Origin: Flavobacterium sp. H122
GTDB lineage: Bacteria > Bacteroidota > Bacteroidia > Flavobacteriales > Flavobacteriaceae
Reading direction: 5' to 3'
DNA length: 64,000 nucleotides
Assembly (NCBI RefSeq): GCF_004959765.1
Contig: NZ_SJZD01000004.1
Coordinates: 274,212 to 338,211 of the forward strand
In this document: positions 1 through 9,414 of the stretch, piece by piece
Numbering within the stretch: the stretch's first letter is position 1
Layout: each line of letters begins with the position of its first letter
The notes under the pieces: model-generated
The model's input: only the letters and a program-made list of their open reading frames with translations
Told to the model about the DNA's origin: nothing
The model's database searches: none
Program-made: the position numbers and the translations under genes

Positions 1-693
1 TAATTTGGCCGGCATTTTTTCCTGTATCTTATAAAATACCTTTATAACATCCGGAATATTTTTAACTTTTCTGAAATTACTGATATGCGTTACAATCCGT
101 TCTTCCGGTTTCGCCATTACGGAACGCTGACAGTGAATATTTTCAGGAGTATATTCGTTTATTTCAATAAAGTTTGGAATTACCTTAATATCTTTTTTTA
201 CATCAAAATACTTTAATGTATCTTCTTTTAAACTTTGTGAAACAGACGTAACCACATCAGACTTATTGATACTGAAGTTTACAGCCGGTTTATAAAAAGG
301 ATGATTTCCAACCAAAGTAATATCTGTACCATGCAGTGTAGTTACCATAGGCAGATAAATTCCTTCATCCTTAAGCATCTGTTTAGCCATGTAACCTGCA
401 TACGCATGAGGAATGGCATAGTGTACATGCAGCAGTTCAATTTTGTACAATTTAACCATATCCACCAACTTGCTGGACAATGCCAATTCGTAAGGTTGAT
501 AGTGAAATAATGGATATTCAGGGACATTTACCTCATGGTAATGTACATTTTGATTTAACAAAGCCAATCTTACTGGTTGACGGTACGTTATAAAATGAAT
601 TTCGTGGCCACGGCGTGCTAATTCTAAACCAAGTTCGGTTGCGACAACACCACTACCACCAAATGTAGGGTAACAAACGATAGCTATTTTCAT
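1..693 (-). CDS. bshA: BshA, N-acetyl-alpha-D-glucosaminyl L-malate synthase (partial, C-terminus off the left edge)
   Basis: First enzyme of bacillithiol synthesis: a GT4-family glycosyltransferase that joins GlcNAc from UDP-GlcNAc to L-malate in the cytoplasm. The frame is open from the ATG at 693 to the window edge and gives 231 residues. The N-terminus starts MKIAIVCYPTFGGSG, with the glycine-rich loop of the first Rossmann domain; HVHYAIPHA and LHGTDIT follow, both typical of BshA. The family is about 380 residues, so the second Rossmann domain with the donor-binding glutamates lies outside the window. It sits 58 bases downstream of the GH3 gene on the same strand; no promoter is visible between them. 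The call rests on recognising the whole N-terminal half. Confidence 0.93.
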   Translation of the reverse strand, partial: MKIAIVCYPTFGGSGVVATELGLELARRGHEIHFITYRQPVRLALLNQNVHYHEVNVPEYPLFHYQPYELALSSKLVDMVKLYKIELLHVHYAIPHAYAGYMAKQMLKDEGIYLPMVTTLHGTDITLVGNHPFYKPAVNFSINKSDVVTSVSQSLKEDTLKYFDVKKDIKVIPNFIEINEYTPENIHCQRSVMAKPEERIVTHISNFRKVKNIPDVIKVFYKIQEKMPAKL

Positions 694-751
694 ATTACGA
701 ATTTAATGAATTCATCAAGATTCGTAAGTAAATTTTGGTAAATATTAACTA

Positions 752-3700
752 TTAATTAATAATTGCATCGTAGATAACCTGCTGGATTTTTTCACGTATT
801 CCTTCTTTGGAAAGTTTGTTTGAAGCGTTACTGTCAGGATACGTTCTATTGGATAAAAAAACATAGATAAGCTCTTTTTCAGGATCAGCCCAAGTCATAG
901 TACCTGTAAAACCTGTATGCCCAAAACTGGTAATAGATGCACATCCACAAGTAGGACCGTCACCATTAAGCTGCGGTTTATCAAAACCTACTCCTCTGCG
1001 GTTACCTTCCGGACAGAAATAACAGGTATTAAAATCGTCCATCGTTTTTTCTGAAAAGAATTGAATTCCTCCGTAATTTCCTTTATTCAAATACATCTGC
1101 ATCATTTTTGCAACATCATTTGCATTTGAAAAAACACCGGCATGACCGGCAACACCACCCTGCATAGCTGCAGCCATATCATGAACATATCCCTGAATCA
1201 AATCATGTCTGAAATATTTGTCTTTCTCTGTTGGCGCAATCCTGTCAACTTCCACCTTAGACAAAGGATTATACATCGTATTATTCATTCCCAGTTTAGA
1301 AAAGAAATTTTCATTTGCTAACACATCCAATGTTTTATGGTGATGTGTTTCCAGATACTCCTTTAACAGGATAAAAGTAAAATCACTGTACTTATATTCT
1401 TTTTTAGGGAGTAAATCACTCTTGATGATTTTATCGATAATCGAGTCTTTATAACTGTTTGTTATAAATAAATTTTCAGCTACTTGAGTGGTAAAACCTT
1501 TTGTATAAGTCTTTTTGTAAAATTTATTTAAAGGTTTTTTAGTAACTGAATCAATTGTAGCTTTATAAAACGGTTCCCATGCTTTTAAACGTGCATAATG
1601 TGAAAGCAAATCTTTAAAAGTTATCGAATCTTTATTGGAACCTCTTGCTTTATGTACCATTTGACTCAAACGGGTTTCCAGATTGATTTTGCCATGATCA
1701 TAATCAAGCATCACGTTAGGCAGTGTACCAATTATTTTTGACAAAGAAGCAACATCATAAATATCCGAGTTTTTAACCTTTACATCCTGATCATAAGTAT
1801 GATATCCAAACGATTTCTGATAAACAATTTTCCCTTTTCTAGCCACTAAAACCTGCGCTCCGGGTGTCATTTTACCAACTATAGCTGTTTTTACAAGAGC
1901 ATCTATCTCTTTCAGTTTTTCAGAATTCATACCCACACCTTCAGGAGCAGAAAATCCAAGTCGGTTGACTTTTTCAGTATGAATACCTTCTCCTACTTTA
2001 AAACTCTCATTAATTGAAACCGGTAATTTACCTTTTGATTCAATGGCACCAAAAATAAGTTCAGCAGATACCTCCTGAGGTATATCGCCGTTTTGATAAC
2101 TTACAATGATACTTTCTATATTATCAAAAGATTTTATCGGCAATAATGTATATGGTTTAGCAAAAACGTCAAGGATAACATTATTCTGTTCCGATATTTT
2201 TTCCAACCACGTCAGATCCGTTTGAGTAAACTCATGTTTTTTCCAGGCCCTATCCGACTTATGAAAGCCAATAATAACCTTGTTGAAATCTTTCAGATCA
2301 ACTAATAAACTATCCAGATTTTTTTCTTCAAGCTCAGTAATTTCAGTATATTTTTTTAATGAATTTAAAAAAGTACTTCCGGAATCATCACCAATTTTCA
2401 CATACGCAATTTTAGACTTAGTCAAGTCTTTTATAGGTAACAGATTATGATCATTTTTTAAAACTGTTATTGCATTTTCATACAATTTATACTGCAAAAC
2501 ATTAACTTCCGGGGAATTTAAATCTTTATACAAATTGGTTGTTTCAACAGCCTGATACTTGTTTAAACCCGCTTTGAATTTATAACTCAATATTTTTTTT
2601 ACCGAATGCTCTAAACGCTCATTGGTAATTAACGTATCATTATAAGCCTGCGTAAATTTAGCAACAGCTGCAGGTACATCTTCAGCAAAAAGCATGATAT
2701 CATTTCCAGCTAAAAATGCTTCCAAATCAATATCGCCGGGTTTTTTAAAACTGCTGGCTCCCTTCATATTTAAGGCATCCGTAAAAATCAGTCCTTTAAA
2801 CCCTAATTGATTTTTTAAAACATTGGTCACCACATTATAAGAAATTGAAGACGGATAATTAGGACGCTCTTCTAAGCTGGGTACATTCAAATGCGCCACC
2901 ATCACAGAAGCCAAACCTAAATTAAACATTTTCTTATACGGATAAAGTTCAACTTCGTCTATTCTTTCTTTAGTGAAATTTACAATGGGTAAGGTGTGAT
3001 GTGAATCTGTTTCAGTATCTCCGTGTCCCGGAAAATGCTTTCCGGTTGCAAAAACTCCCTGATTTTGCATTCCTTTCATTAAAGCAACAGCTCTTTTAGT
3101 AACTTCTTCTTTGTTTTCACCAAAAGAACGGTTACCAATGATAGGATTATTAGGGTTTGTATTAATGTCGATAACAGGTGCGAAATTAAACTGAAGTCCC
3201 ATCCGTTTGGTTTCTTTTCCCATACGTGAACCCAATTCTTCAATAAGTTTCATATCCTGTACAGCACCAAGAGTCATATTCCAAGGATAACGATAGGTAG
3301 AATCCAAGCGCATGCTTAAACCCCATTCAGCATCATTACCCACAAACAAAGGAACTTTTGATGATGCCTGAAAACGGTTGGTCAATTTAGCCTGACGAAC
3401 CGGTCCGCCCTGAAAAAATATCAAGCCGCCGATTTTATAATTTTTGATTAGTTTATCTAAAGAATTTACGTGTACAGTATCCCTGTTAGAATAGGCTGCC
3501 ACCATGAACAACTGACCTAATTTTTCATCAAAAGACAATGCATTATAAACACTATCAACCCATTTTTTTTCTGTGGAAGTTTCTTCTAAAAGATTGAAAC
3601 CTGCTTTTTCAGGGTCTACAAATTTTTCAATTTCCGGGTTCTGTTTTTCATCGGCAACAGTCGAATGTTTCTTCTTACGGTTTTTGCTTACAGCACAGGC

Positions 3701-3757
3701 AACCATAAACAATGCAAGAACAATAACCGACAAATACCTTAAAACATTATACTTCAT
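752..3757 (-). CDS. Lipoprotein fusing a GH3 (NagZ-like) glycosidase to a beta-lactamase-family serine hydrolase
   Basis: A 1001-residue two-enzyme protein. The N-terminus has a lipoprotein signal ending FMVAC (Cys21), so it is probably anchored in a membrane. Residues about 65-420 are a glycoside hydrolase family 3 domain of the NagZ type: KHFPGHGDT at 240-248 with the following DSHH is the acid/base loop of beta-N-acetylglucosaminidases, and Asp327 in the TDALNMKG motif is the expected nucleophile. A GH3 C-terminal-like segment follows. The last 370 residues are a class C beta-lactamase/esterase fold with SLSK, a YSD motif and HTGFTG. GH3 enzymes of this type cut GlcNAc-containing muropeptides; the partner domain may act on peptides or esters. 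Likely role: peptidoglycan turnover or recycling (inference). It is the seventh gene of the run that starts at the amidase. Confidence 0.9.
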   Translation of the reverse strand: MKYNVLRYLSVIVLALFMVACAVSKNRKKKHSTVADEKQNPEIEKFVDPEKAGFNLLEETSTEKKWVDSVYNALSFDEKLGQLFMVAAYSNRDTVHVNSLDKLIKNYKIGGLIFFQGGPVRQAKLTNRFQASSKVPLFVGNDAEWGLSMRLDSTYRYPWNMTLGAVQDMKLIEELGSRMGKETKRMGLQFNFAPVIDINTNPNNPIIGNRSFGENKEEVTKRAVALMKGMQNQGVFATGKHFPGHGDTETDSHHTLPIVNFTKERIDEVELYPYKKMFNLGLASVMVAHLNVPSLEERPNYPSSISYNVVTNVLKNQLGFKGLIFTDALNMKGASSFKKPGDIDLEAFLAGNDIMLFAEDVPAAVAKFTQAYNDTLITNERLEHSVKKILSYKFKAGLNKYQAVETTNLYKDLNSPEVNVLQYKLYENAITVLKNDHNLLPIKDLTKSKIAYVKIGDDSGSTFLNSLKKYTEITELEEKNLDSLLVDLKDFNKVIIGFHKSDRAWKKHEFTQTDLTWLEKISEQNNVILDVFAKPYTLLPIKSFDNIESIIVSYQNGDIPQEVSAELIFGAIESKGKLPVSINESFKVGEGIHTEKVNRLGFSAPEGVGMNSEKLKEIDALVKTAIVGKMTPGAQVLVARKGKIVYQKSFGYHTYDQDVKVKNSDIYDVASLSKIIGTLPNVMLDYDHGKINLETRLSQMVHKARGSNKDSITFKDLLSHYARLKAWEPFYKATIDSVTKKPLNKFYKKTYTKGFTTQVAENLFITNSYKDSIIDKIIKSDLLPKKEYKYSDFTFILLKEYLETHHHKTLDVLANENFFSKLGMNNTMYNPLSKVEVDRIAPTEKDKYFRHDLIQGYVHDMAAAMQGGVAGHAGVFSNANDVAKMMQMYLNKGNYGGIQFFSEKTMDDFNTCYFCPEGNRRGVGFDKPQLNGDGPTCGCASITSFGHTGFTGTMTWADPEKELIYVFLSNRTYPDSNASNKLSKEGIREKIQQVIYDAIIN

Positions 3758-3812
3758 GTGTTTATTTTTATTGCTTTTTAAAAATTAAATTGTAATCAAA
3801 AAATAATTTGAT

Positions 3813-4295
3813 TTAAAAAAAGCGGCTGTGCCAACTTTCCTCTGCTGGGATTTCCCAAGAATCGTTAAGCTCTTCTATTGTATTAACTAAATTATTAAAA
3901 ACGATTGTAGCTCCGGAAACAGCTTTTTCTTTGGCCATTTTTTTGAAGTCTATCAATGATTTATGTGCAATGAATTCTCCGTTTTTAAAGGTTACATTCA
4001 TCTTATCCAATAAATCGACATCGTATTTTTTTTCCAATTGCTGGATGAACTGCACGGAGGAATCTATAGAACAGCCTGAAGCCGCCTGAACATCCGGATT
4101 TACAGCCAGAATAATAAAACGGCTGTAGCGGATATCAAAAGAAGCTTCCAAAGAAGCTCCGTGTGCTGACCATTCCTCAACAAAATCTTTTGTTAATGCT
4201 GTAATTTCTGTTACTTCGTCATCACTAAACTTTCTATTGGACTGGTAAATCCAAATTCGGGAGTCCAGTGGCATATTTTCAAATGGTATGTACAT
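3813..4295 (-). CDS. Conserved flavobacterial protein of unknown function (160 aa)
   Basis: A soluble protein of 160 residues starting MYIPFENMPLDSRIWIYQS. I recognise it as a conserved Bacteroidota protein that databases often label ABC transporter ATPase, but it has no Walker A, signature or Walker B motif, so that label is not supported. No signal peptide or membrane segment is visible. One base separates it from the preceding gene, so the two are surely co-transcribed with the Fe-S proteins upstream. Function unknown. A weak 7-bp hairpin (3794-3800 with 3807-3813) overlaps its stop and may slow transcription into the GH3 gene. Confidence 0.8.
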   Translation of the reverse strand: MYIPFENMPLDSRIWIYQSNRKFSDDEVTEITALTKDFVEEWSAHGASLEASFDIRYSRFIILAVNPDVQAASGCSIDSSVQFIQQLEKKYDVDLLDKMNVTFKNGEFIAHKSLIDFKKMAKEKAVSGATIVFNNLVNTIEELNDSWEIPAEESWHSRFF

Positions 4296-4296
4296 T

Positions 4297-4947
4297 TTAT
4301 AAAACTTTTAGGCTATACAGAACTTTGTAGTATTTATAATCCTTTAATTTTGGATCATAAAATTCATGTTCATTATAAGTTACAGTAATTTTTTGATTGG
4401 GTTTTAACTTTCCGTTTGTTATCAATTCTGCATTATCAAAAAAATTCAGCAATAACAATTGGTGGATTCTACCCGATTTTTCTTTCAAAACAACAGAAAG
4501 GAAATCTCCTGTTTTTGTTTCTAGAAAAGTTCCTTCCAATGATAAATCATCTGAAATAACTGGTTTATCATCCTGGTCTCTGTAAACATCCGGCTCCTCT
4601 TTACTATCTGCATTTTCGTTTTTAAGGTATTCAGTACCTATTTTAATCATCAAATCAGGACAATGTGTAAGCATTTTTGCGCCTATTTTTTCTCCTAATT
4701 TGCGCATACCTTCCTGATCGCTGAATTCAACCTGATCAGATTTATCCAGTTTGTCTTTATACTTTATAAAGCTTGGAATCATACATGCTCCCAAGCTTGC
4801 CTGCAATTCCTGATACGGAATTTTAGAAAAATCCATTTTTTTTGCCTGTACACATTCACAGGTTTCCTTTGCCATCAAATCAAAATAATCCTGGGCATAA
4901 GAAAATCCAAAAAGGAAACAAAAGAATAAAGAAAAATAAAACTTCAT
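4297..4947 (-). CDS. Secreted hypothetical protein with N-terminal ETCECV cysteine motif
   Basis: A 216-residue protein with a clear signal peptide (MKFYFSLFFCFLFGFSYAQ), so it is exported to the periplasm. The mature protein opens with a short helix holding two cysteines (KETCECVQ) and a third cysteine in GACMIP about 30 residues on, an arrangement I have seen in small secreted flavobacterial proteins of unknown role. A fourth cysteine is in THCPDL. The C-terminal half is predicted beta-rich by eye and looks like a small OB-like domain (TKTGDFLSV to KITVTYNEHEF), which is inference. It starts 3 bases after the CCG-domain gene stops, so it belongs to that operon. Confidence 0.75.
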   Translation of the reverse strand: MKFYFSLFFCFLFGFSYAQDYFDLMAKETCECVQAKKMDFSKIPYQELQASLGACMIPSFIKYKDKLDKSDQVEFSDQEGMRKLGEKIGAKMLTHCPDLMIKIGTEYLKNENADSKEEPDVYRDQDDKPVISDDLSLEGTFLETKTGDFLSVVLKEKSGRIHQLLLLNFFDNAELITNGKLKPNQKITVTYNEHEFYDPKLKDYKYYKVLYSLKVL

Positions 4948-4950
4948 TTA

Positions 4951-5742
4951 TTACAAATCTTCTGCATTAGCAATTAATTCGGCTATATCCAGTACTTTAA
5001 CATCTGCTTCACGATGCAGTGCTTTCGTACCATCTGTCAACATCGTATTACAGAAAGGACAACCCGCTGCGATGATATCCGGTTTAGTTTCCAACGCATC
5101 TTCGGTACGTTCCACATTAATGTCCTTATCACCATTTTCCGGTTCTTTAAACATTTGGGCACCACCGGCACCACAACACAATCCGTTTGCTTTGGAACGT
5201 TTCATTTCCACTAATTCTGCATCCAGTTTTTTAATCAAATCACGTGGAGCTTCATACACTTTATTAGCACGTCCTAAATAACAAGGATCATGAAAAGTAA
5301 TTTTCTTACCTTTAAACTGTCCTCCTTCAATAGTTAAGCGGCCTTTATCCAACAATTCCTTTAAAAATTCTGTATGATGAACCACTTCAAAAGCACCTCC
5401 CAATTCAGGGTATTCGTTTTTTAATGTATTAAAACAATGCGGACATGCTGTAACGATTTTTTTTGTTTCGTACGCTTTCAAGACTTCTATGTTCATGAAA
5501 GCCTGCATTTGAAACAAAAATTCATTCCCGGCTCTTTTTGCAGGATCTCCGGTACAGCCTTCTTCGGTTCCCAGAACTGCAAATTCAACATTGGCTTTAT
5601 TTAAAATACGAACGAATGCTTTTGTAATTTTTTTAGCTCTATCATCAAAACTTCCTGAACAACCTACCCAAAATAATACTTCGGGTTGTTTTCCTTGAGC
5701 CAACATTTCGGCCATTGTAGGCACTATTAAATTTTCTGACAT
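4951..5742 (-). CDS. CCG-domain (Fe-S)-binding protein, HdrB/GlpC-like
   Basis: A 263-residue soluble protein of the heterodisulfide reductase subunit B family. It has two CCG-type modules: the first is degenerate (GCSGSFDD, then EEGCTGD and ACPHC), the second is complete (HDPCYLG, then LCCGAGG and GCPFC). In relatives these cysteines hold a non-cubane or 4Fe-4S cluster that passes electrons to a disulfide or quinone. It lies 33 bases after the membrane Fe-S gene, and together they look like an HdrB-HdrC pair in which the larger partner supplies ferredoxin clusters and the membrane anchor. The electron donor and acceptor cannot be told from the window. Confidence 0.88.
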   Translation of the reverse strand: MSENLIVPTMAEMLAQGKQPEVLFWVGCSGSFDDRAKKITKAFVRILNKANVEFAVLGTEEGCTGDPAKRAGNEFLFQMQAFMNIEVLKAYETKKIVTACPHCFNTLKNEYPELGGAFEVVHHTEFLKELLDKGRLTIEGGQFKGKKITFHDPCYLGRANKVYEAPRDLIKKLDAELVEMKRSKANGLCCGAGGAQMFKEPENGDKDINVERTEDALETKPDIIAAGCPFCNTMLTDGTKALHREADVKVLDIAELIANAEDL

Positions 5743-5775
5743 AACTCTATATGTTGATTTTGTCTATTTCAAATT

Positions 5776-7116
5776 TTATTTTTCGTCTTTCCAGTTTAAA
5801 CGGTCCATCTGGCTGTACTGCCAAGGTGCGCTGTTATTCTCAATATTCGTCATCATCGCATTTAAGGATTGAGGCGCTGCACTTTGTTCCATAACCAGAT
5901 AACGGCGCATATCCATAATAATTGACAACGGACTGATATTTACCGGACATTCCTCCACACAAGCATTACATGATGTACATGCCCATAATTCTTCCTGAGT
6001 GATATAATCGTTTAATAATGATTTGCTATCTTCAACAAACACACCATTATTGGTATCAATATTTTTACCTACTTCCTCAAGACGGTCACGGGTATCCATC
6101 ATAATTTTACGTGGAGAAAGCTTTTTACCCGTTTGATTTGCCGGACAAGAAGAAGTACAACGGCCACATTCGGTACAAGTGTAGGCATTTAATAACTGTG
6201 CCCAGTTTAAATCCTGGACATCCGATGCACCAAACTTAGTTGGAGCTGCATCAGCATCCGGAGCAGGCGCAGCAAAAGGGTCTGCATTAGGATCCATCAT
6301 TAACTTCACCTCTTTAGTCACACTTTCTAAATTATCAAACTTACCAAGAGGGTTTAAGTCGGCAAAAAATGTATTAGGGAAAGCTAAAATGATATGTAAA
6401 TGCTTAGAATAGTATAAATAATTTAAAAATATCATAACCATCATAAAATGTCCCCACCATCCTACTCTTTCAAGTATAATTAATGTACCTTCACTCATAC
6501 TGCCAAACAAAGCCGGACCCACATACTGCGAAACTGAGAAACCAAATGAACCCTGACCTTCAAAATGGGATTTACCCATATTGTAAAGTACTTCGTCAGT
6601 TCCGTTCATAGTGAAAATACAGGTAACCAATACGATTTCCATAATCAGAATCAAGTTAGCATCTTTCATTGGCCAACCTAATAATTCCGATTTATTTAAT
6701 CGTGGAAGTTTCAGTAAATTCCTTCTTGATAAGAATGCAACTGTAGCCACTAAAGCTAAAACAGATAATATTTCTATAAAACTGATTAAAAAAGTGTAAA
6801 AACCTCCTAATGCAGGTTTAAAAAAACGATGTGTTCCAAAAACTCCGTCGATAAGAATCTCAAGCAACTCAATTTGTGTAATCACAAAAGCGGTGTACAA
6901 AGCGAAATGCAAAATAGCAGGAACAGGACGCGTAAACATTTTCTTTTGCCCTAAAGCTACCAAAGCCATGTTTTTCCAGCGTTCAGAAGAACGGTCAAAA
7001 CGGTCTACATCTTTTCCTAATTTGATGTTGCGGATGATTTTTTTTACATTTTTTGCAAAAAAACCAACGCCGGCTATCAATACGATTAGAAAAACTATAC
7101 TACTTAAATAATTCAT
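5776..7116 (-). CDS. Membrane-bound 4Fe-4S ferredoxin-domain protein, HdrC/NarI-like
   Basis: A 446-residue protein. The first 250 residues hold about five or six membrane segments like the cytochrome b-type part of GlpC/HdrE or NarI relatives, with conserved histidines. A linker rich in Ala, Pro and Asp (about 280-295) leads to two 4Fe-4S motifs, CTECGRCTSSCP (from Cys314) and CTSCNACVEECP (from Cys380). It probably carries electrons between the quinone pool and the CCG partner encoded 33 bases downstream. The same pair is common in flavobacterial genomes, where its physiological partner is not settled. The start is an ATG with an A-rich leader. Confidence 0.88.
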   Translation of the reverse strand: MNYLSSIVFLIVLIAGVGFFAKNVKKIIRNIKLGKDVDRFDRSSERWKNMALVALGQKKMFTRPVPAILHFALYTAFVITQIELLEILIDGVFGTHRFFKPALGGFYTFLISFIEILSVLALVATVAFLSRRNLLKLPRLNKSELLGWPMKDANLILIMEIVLVTCIFTMNGTDEVLYNMGKSHFEGQGSFGFSVSQYVGPALFGSMSEGTLIILERVGWWGHFMMVMIFLNYLYYSKHLHIILAFPNTFFADLNPLGKFDNLESVTKEVKLMMDPNADPFAAPAPDADAAPTKFGASDVQDLNWAQLLNAYTCTECGRCTSSCPANQTGKKLSPRKIMMDTRDRLEEVGKNIDTNNGVFVEDSKSLLNDYITQEELWACTSCNACVEECPVNISPLSIIMDMRRYLVMEQSAAPQSLNAMMTNIENNSAPWQYSQMDRLNWKDEK

Positions 7117-7146
7117 AATGGTTATACTAGGTTGATTGGTTTTAAA

Positions 7147-8100
7147 TTATTTCTTAGGTTCTTCAGCAGGTGCTTTATATGGCTTTTCCTTTTTTCCAAA
7201 AAAGGAAACATTAACATAACGGGTAGGATGCAAACGAAGATCCTGCAATAAAAGTTCCAGTTCTTTTGATGTTTTAGTCAGATTATTATACAATGCCGGA
7301 TCTTTCATTATAAGTCCCATTGTTCCTTTGCCTGACTGAATTTCAGCCATCATCTTATTTACATTGGACAAAGTGCTTTCAAGATTATTAACAGTCTCGG
7401 AAAATTTAGCTTTCTCCAAATCAGATGCTACTTTTGAGAAACTTGCCACTGCTTTGTCAGCATTAGTTAAAACTGCTTCAATTTTTTTATCATTAGTATC
7501 TAAAATACCATTGATTTGTTTACCCGCTTTATTAAATTCTGCAAGTGTCTTACTAAGCTGTTCTATACTCGTTTTTAAATCGCTTTTTGTTTTTTGGTCC
7601 AAAACGTCATTCAGATTTATCATAAGCTTATCAGCATCAGTAACCAAACTATTGATCTTTTGCTGCGTAGGCTCAAGCTTATTGCCCAGATTTGCCGTTA
7701 AGCCCTGTTTAATATCTGATATTAACTTATCACCTGACACGGCAACTTGTTTGTCAGCATAGTTGGGAATAATTGCAATTTGTTTTCCACCAAGAAATCC
7801 CGGTTCATAAATTTGCGCCACACTGCTTTTTGAAATAGGAAATCCTTCTTCATTGATTTGCATTTCAACCAAGAGTTTCCCGTTATCATTTAAGTTTATA
7901 GAATTGACTTTACCTACAATCTTACCACTTATTGTAACAGGAGCAGAAGTCACCAAACCCTCGACATTTTCATATTCTACATATAATTTCTTATGATTGT
8001 TAAGGATATTACTTCCTTTTAAAAAACTATATCCCCAGATAAATAACAATAAAGATGCAATTACTAAAATTGCTGTTTTGATTTCGCGTGTTAGTTTCAA
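7147..8100 (-). CDS. MCE family protein, MlaD-like lipid transport subunit
   Basis: A 317-residue protein with one N-terminal membrane helix (about residues 9-26) followed by an MCE domain (about 35-115; VEYENVEGLVTSAPVTISG is the typical entry). The rest is a long helical stretch. Single-MCE proteins form hexameric rings that carry phospholipids between the membranes with an MlaE/MlaF transporter; no permease or ATPase is encoded next to it here. The start appears to be TTG at 8100: it gives MKLTREIKTA, the usual N-terminus, and no in-frame ATG is near. It follows the amidase gene by 29 bases, as often seen in flavobacteria. Confidence 0.9.
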   Translation of the reverse strand: MKLTREIKTAILVIASLLLFIWGYSFLKGSNILNNHKKLYVEYENVEGLVTSAPVTISGKIVGKVNSINLNDNGKLLVEMQINEEGFPISKSSVAQIYEPGFLGGKQIAIIPNYADKQVAVSGDKLISDIKQGLTANLGNKLEPTQQKINSLVTDADKLMINLNDVLDQKTKSDLKTSIEQLSKTLAEFNKAGKQINGILDTNDKKIEAVLTNADKAVASFSKVASDLEKAKFSETVNNLESTLSNVNKMMAEIQSGKGTMGLIMKDPALYNNLTKTSKELELLLQDLRLHPTRYVNVSFFGKKEKPYKAPAEEPKK

Positions 8101-8129
8101 AATATGGAATTTTTAGGCAAAAATACTAA

Positions 8130-9308
8130 TTACTTGCTAGATTTTACTGCTTCGTTCAAGCTTATTTTAACGCCGTCCTTAAACGGAACGATGAAGGCAG
8201 AGTCATAACCTTTTGCTTTAGCCTGTGACAATAACACTCTTGATGAATCATAATCATTTGTTTCACCATACAGGTATTTATAGTAACCTCCTTCAAATGT
8301 GGTTGACAATTTATCCAAACCATTAAAATTTGACGGCAGTAAATCTATTTTTGAGTTGCTTGCTTTTAACTGAATCTTATAGATTATTCTTGAATTATTG
8401 ACTGTTTTAGTATCTTGTTTAACCGGAGTAGCTTTTGGAACTTCCTTGATAGGAACTACATTTTGTTTTGGTTTTACTGTTGAATCTTTAGGAGCCGGTT
8501 TTTCAGATTTTTTAATATCCAAAACCGGCACAACGCCACCAAAATGCTCGGCTTTCATTCTGAAAATTGCATCAGCGATACTTTTAGCCATATTGGTCTG
8601 ACCTTCTTCCGAATTTAAATAAGAACCTTCGGCATAATTTGATATAAAACCTGTTTCAACAAGCACTCTAGGCATAAACGCTTTGTGCAGTACCATAAAA
8701 GGAGCCTGATGCACACCTCTGTTTTTACGGTTTACCCTGTCTTCAAAATTATCCTGAATACGGCTGGCCAATTCAATACTCTGATCCAAATATTCTTCCT
8801 GTGCCAAAGTCGCACTGATTAAAGACTCAGGCGCATTGGGATTATAACCTGCATACGTTTTCTTATAATTATCTTCTAAAGTAATTACCGCATTCTCTTT
8901 TTTAGCCACTTCCAAACTTGAAGCACTTTTCGAAAGTCCCATCACATAAGTTTCTGAACCGTATGCCTCCGTGTTTTTATTTGCATTACAGTGAACTGAT
9001 AAAAAAATATTTGCATTAGCACGGTTTGCAATGTTAGCCCGCTCCACTAATTCAATAAAAGTATCAGTCTTTCTTGTATAAACAACATCAATAGTTGGAT
9101 CCTGTTCCAATATCTTACCCAGCTTCAACACAATTTCAAGGTTGATCTGTTTTTCAACAAAACCGTGATAGGTCGCACCAAAATCGTGCGCACCGTGACC
9201 GGCATCCAGACACACTTTAAATTTATCAGTTACCTGTGCTGATGCTATAGAGGCTACCGCGAATGCAGTAGTTATAAAAACTCGTCTTAAATTCAATCTT
9301 TTAATCAT
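8130..9308 (-). CDS. N-acetylmuramoyl-L-alanine amidase (Amidase_3) with C-terminal SPOR-like region
   Basis: Cleaves the amide bond between MurNAc and the stem peptide during cell separation or wall turnover. It has a signal peptide, then a zinc-dependent Amidase_3 domain (about residues 30-230): DAGHGAHD gives the first His, EKQINLE the Glu, SVHCNAN the second His, and VLVETGFISN the catalytic Glu. A Pro/Lys-rich linker leads to a C-terminal 75-residue domain (YKIQLKAS to the end) that resembles SPOR, which binds denuded glycan at division sites; this part is inferred. The ATG at 9308 is preferred over the TTG two codons upstream. A consensus promoter lies at 9415-9445. Confidence 0.9.
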   Translation of the reverse strand: MIKRLNLRRVFITTAFAVASIASAQVTDKFKVCLDAGHGAHDFGATYHGFVEKQINLEIVLKLGKILEQDPTIDVVYTRKTDTFIELVERANIANRANANIFLSVHCNANKNTEAYGSETYVMGLSKSASSLEVAKKENAVITLEDNYKKTYAGYNPNAPESLISATLAQEEYLDQSIELASRIQDNFEDRVNRKNRGVHQAPFMVLHKAFMPRVLVETGFISNYAEGSYLNSEEGQTNMAKSIADAIFRMKAEHFGGVVPVLDIKKSEKPAPKDSTVKPKQNVVPIKEVPKATPVKQDTKTVNNSRIIYKIQLKASNSKIDLLPSNFNGLDKLSTTFEGGYYKYLYGETNDYDSSRVLLSQAKAKGYDSAFIVPFKDGVKISLNEAVKSSK

Positions 9309-9378
9309 CTTCAAAATTCTCTAATGAATTAAATGGTTATAATTTTATTAAATACTTACTTATATTTAAAAATAGCTG

Positions 9379-9386
9379 TAAGTTTG
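9379..9386 (+). promoter_or_regulatory. Likely -7 element for lptD (TAAGTTTG)
   Basis: TAAGTTTG matches the Bacteroidota TAnnTTTG box. It would start transcription near 9392, leaving a leader of about 43 bases before the TTG start of lptD. No good TTG element is found 19-21 bases upstream, so this is a half-match only. Confidence 0.4.
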
Positions 9387-9414
9387 TGACTTCAAAAATT
9401 AAGCCATATTTTTA

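Noticed and set aside
301..527. Small frames on both strands inside the left-edge gene
   Set aside because: They overlap the bshA frame, which is open from 693 to 1 and matches a known protein family throughout.
3813..4295. ABC transporter ATPase annotation
   Set aside because: No Walker A, Walker B or signature motif in the 160 residues.
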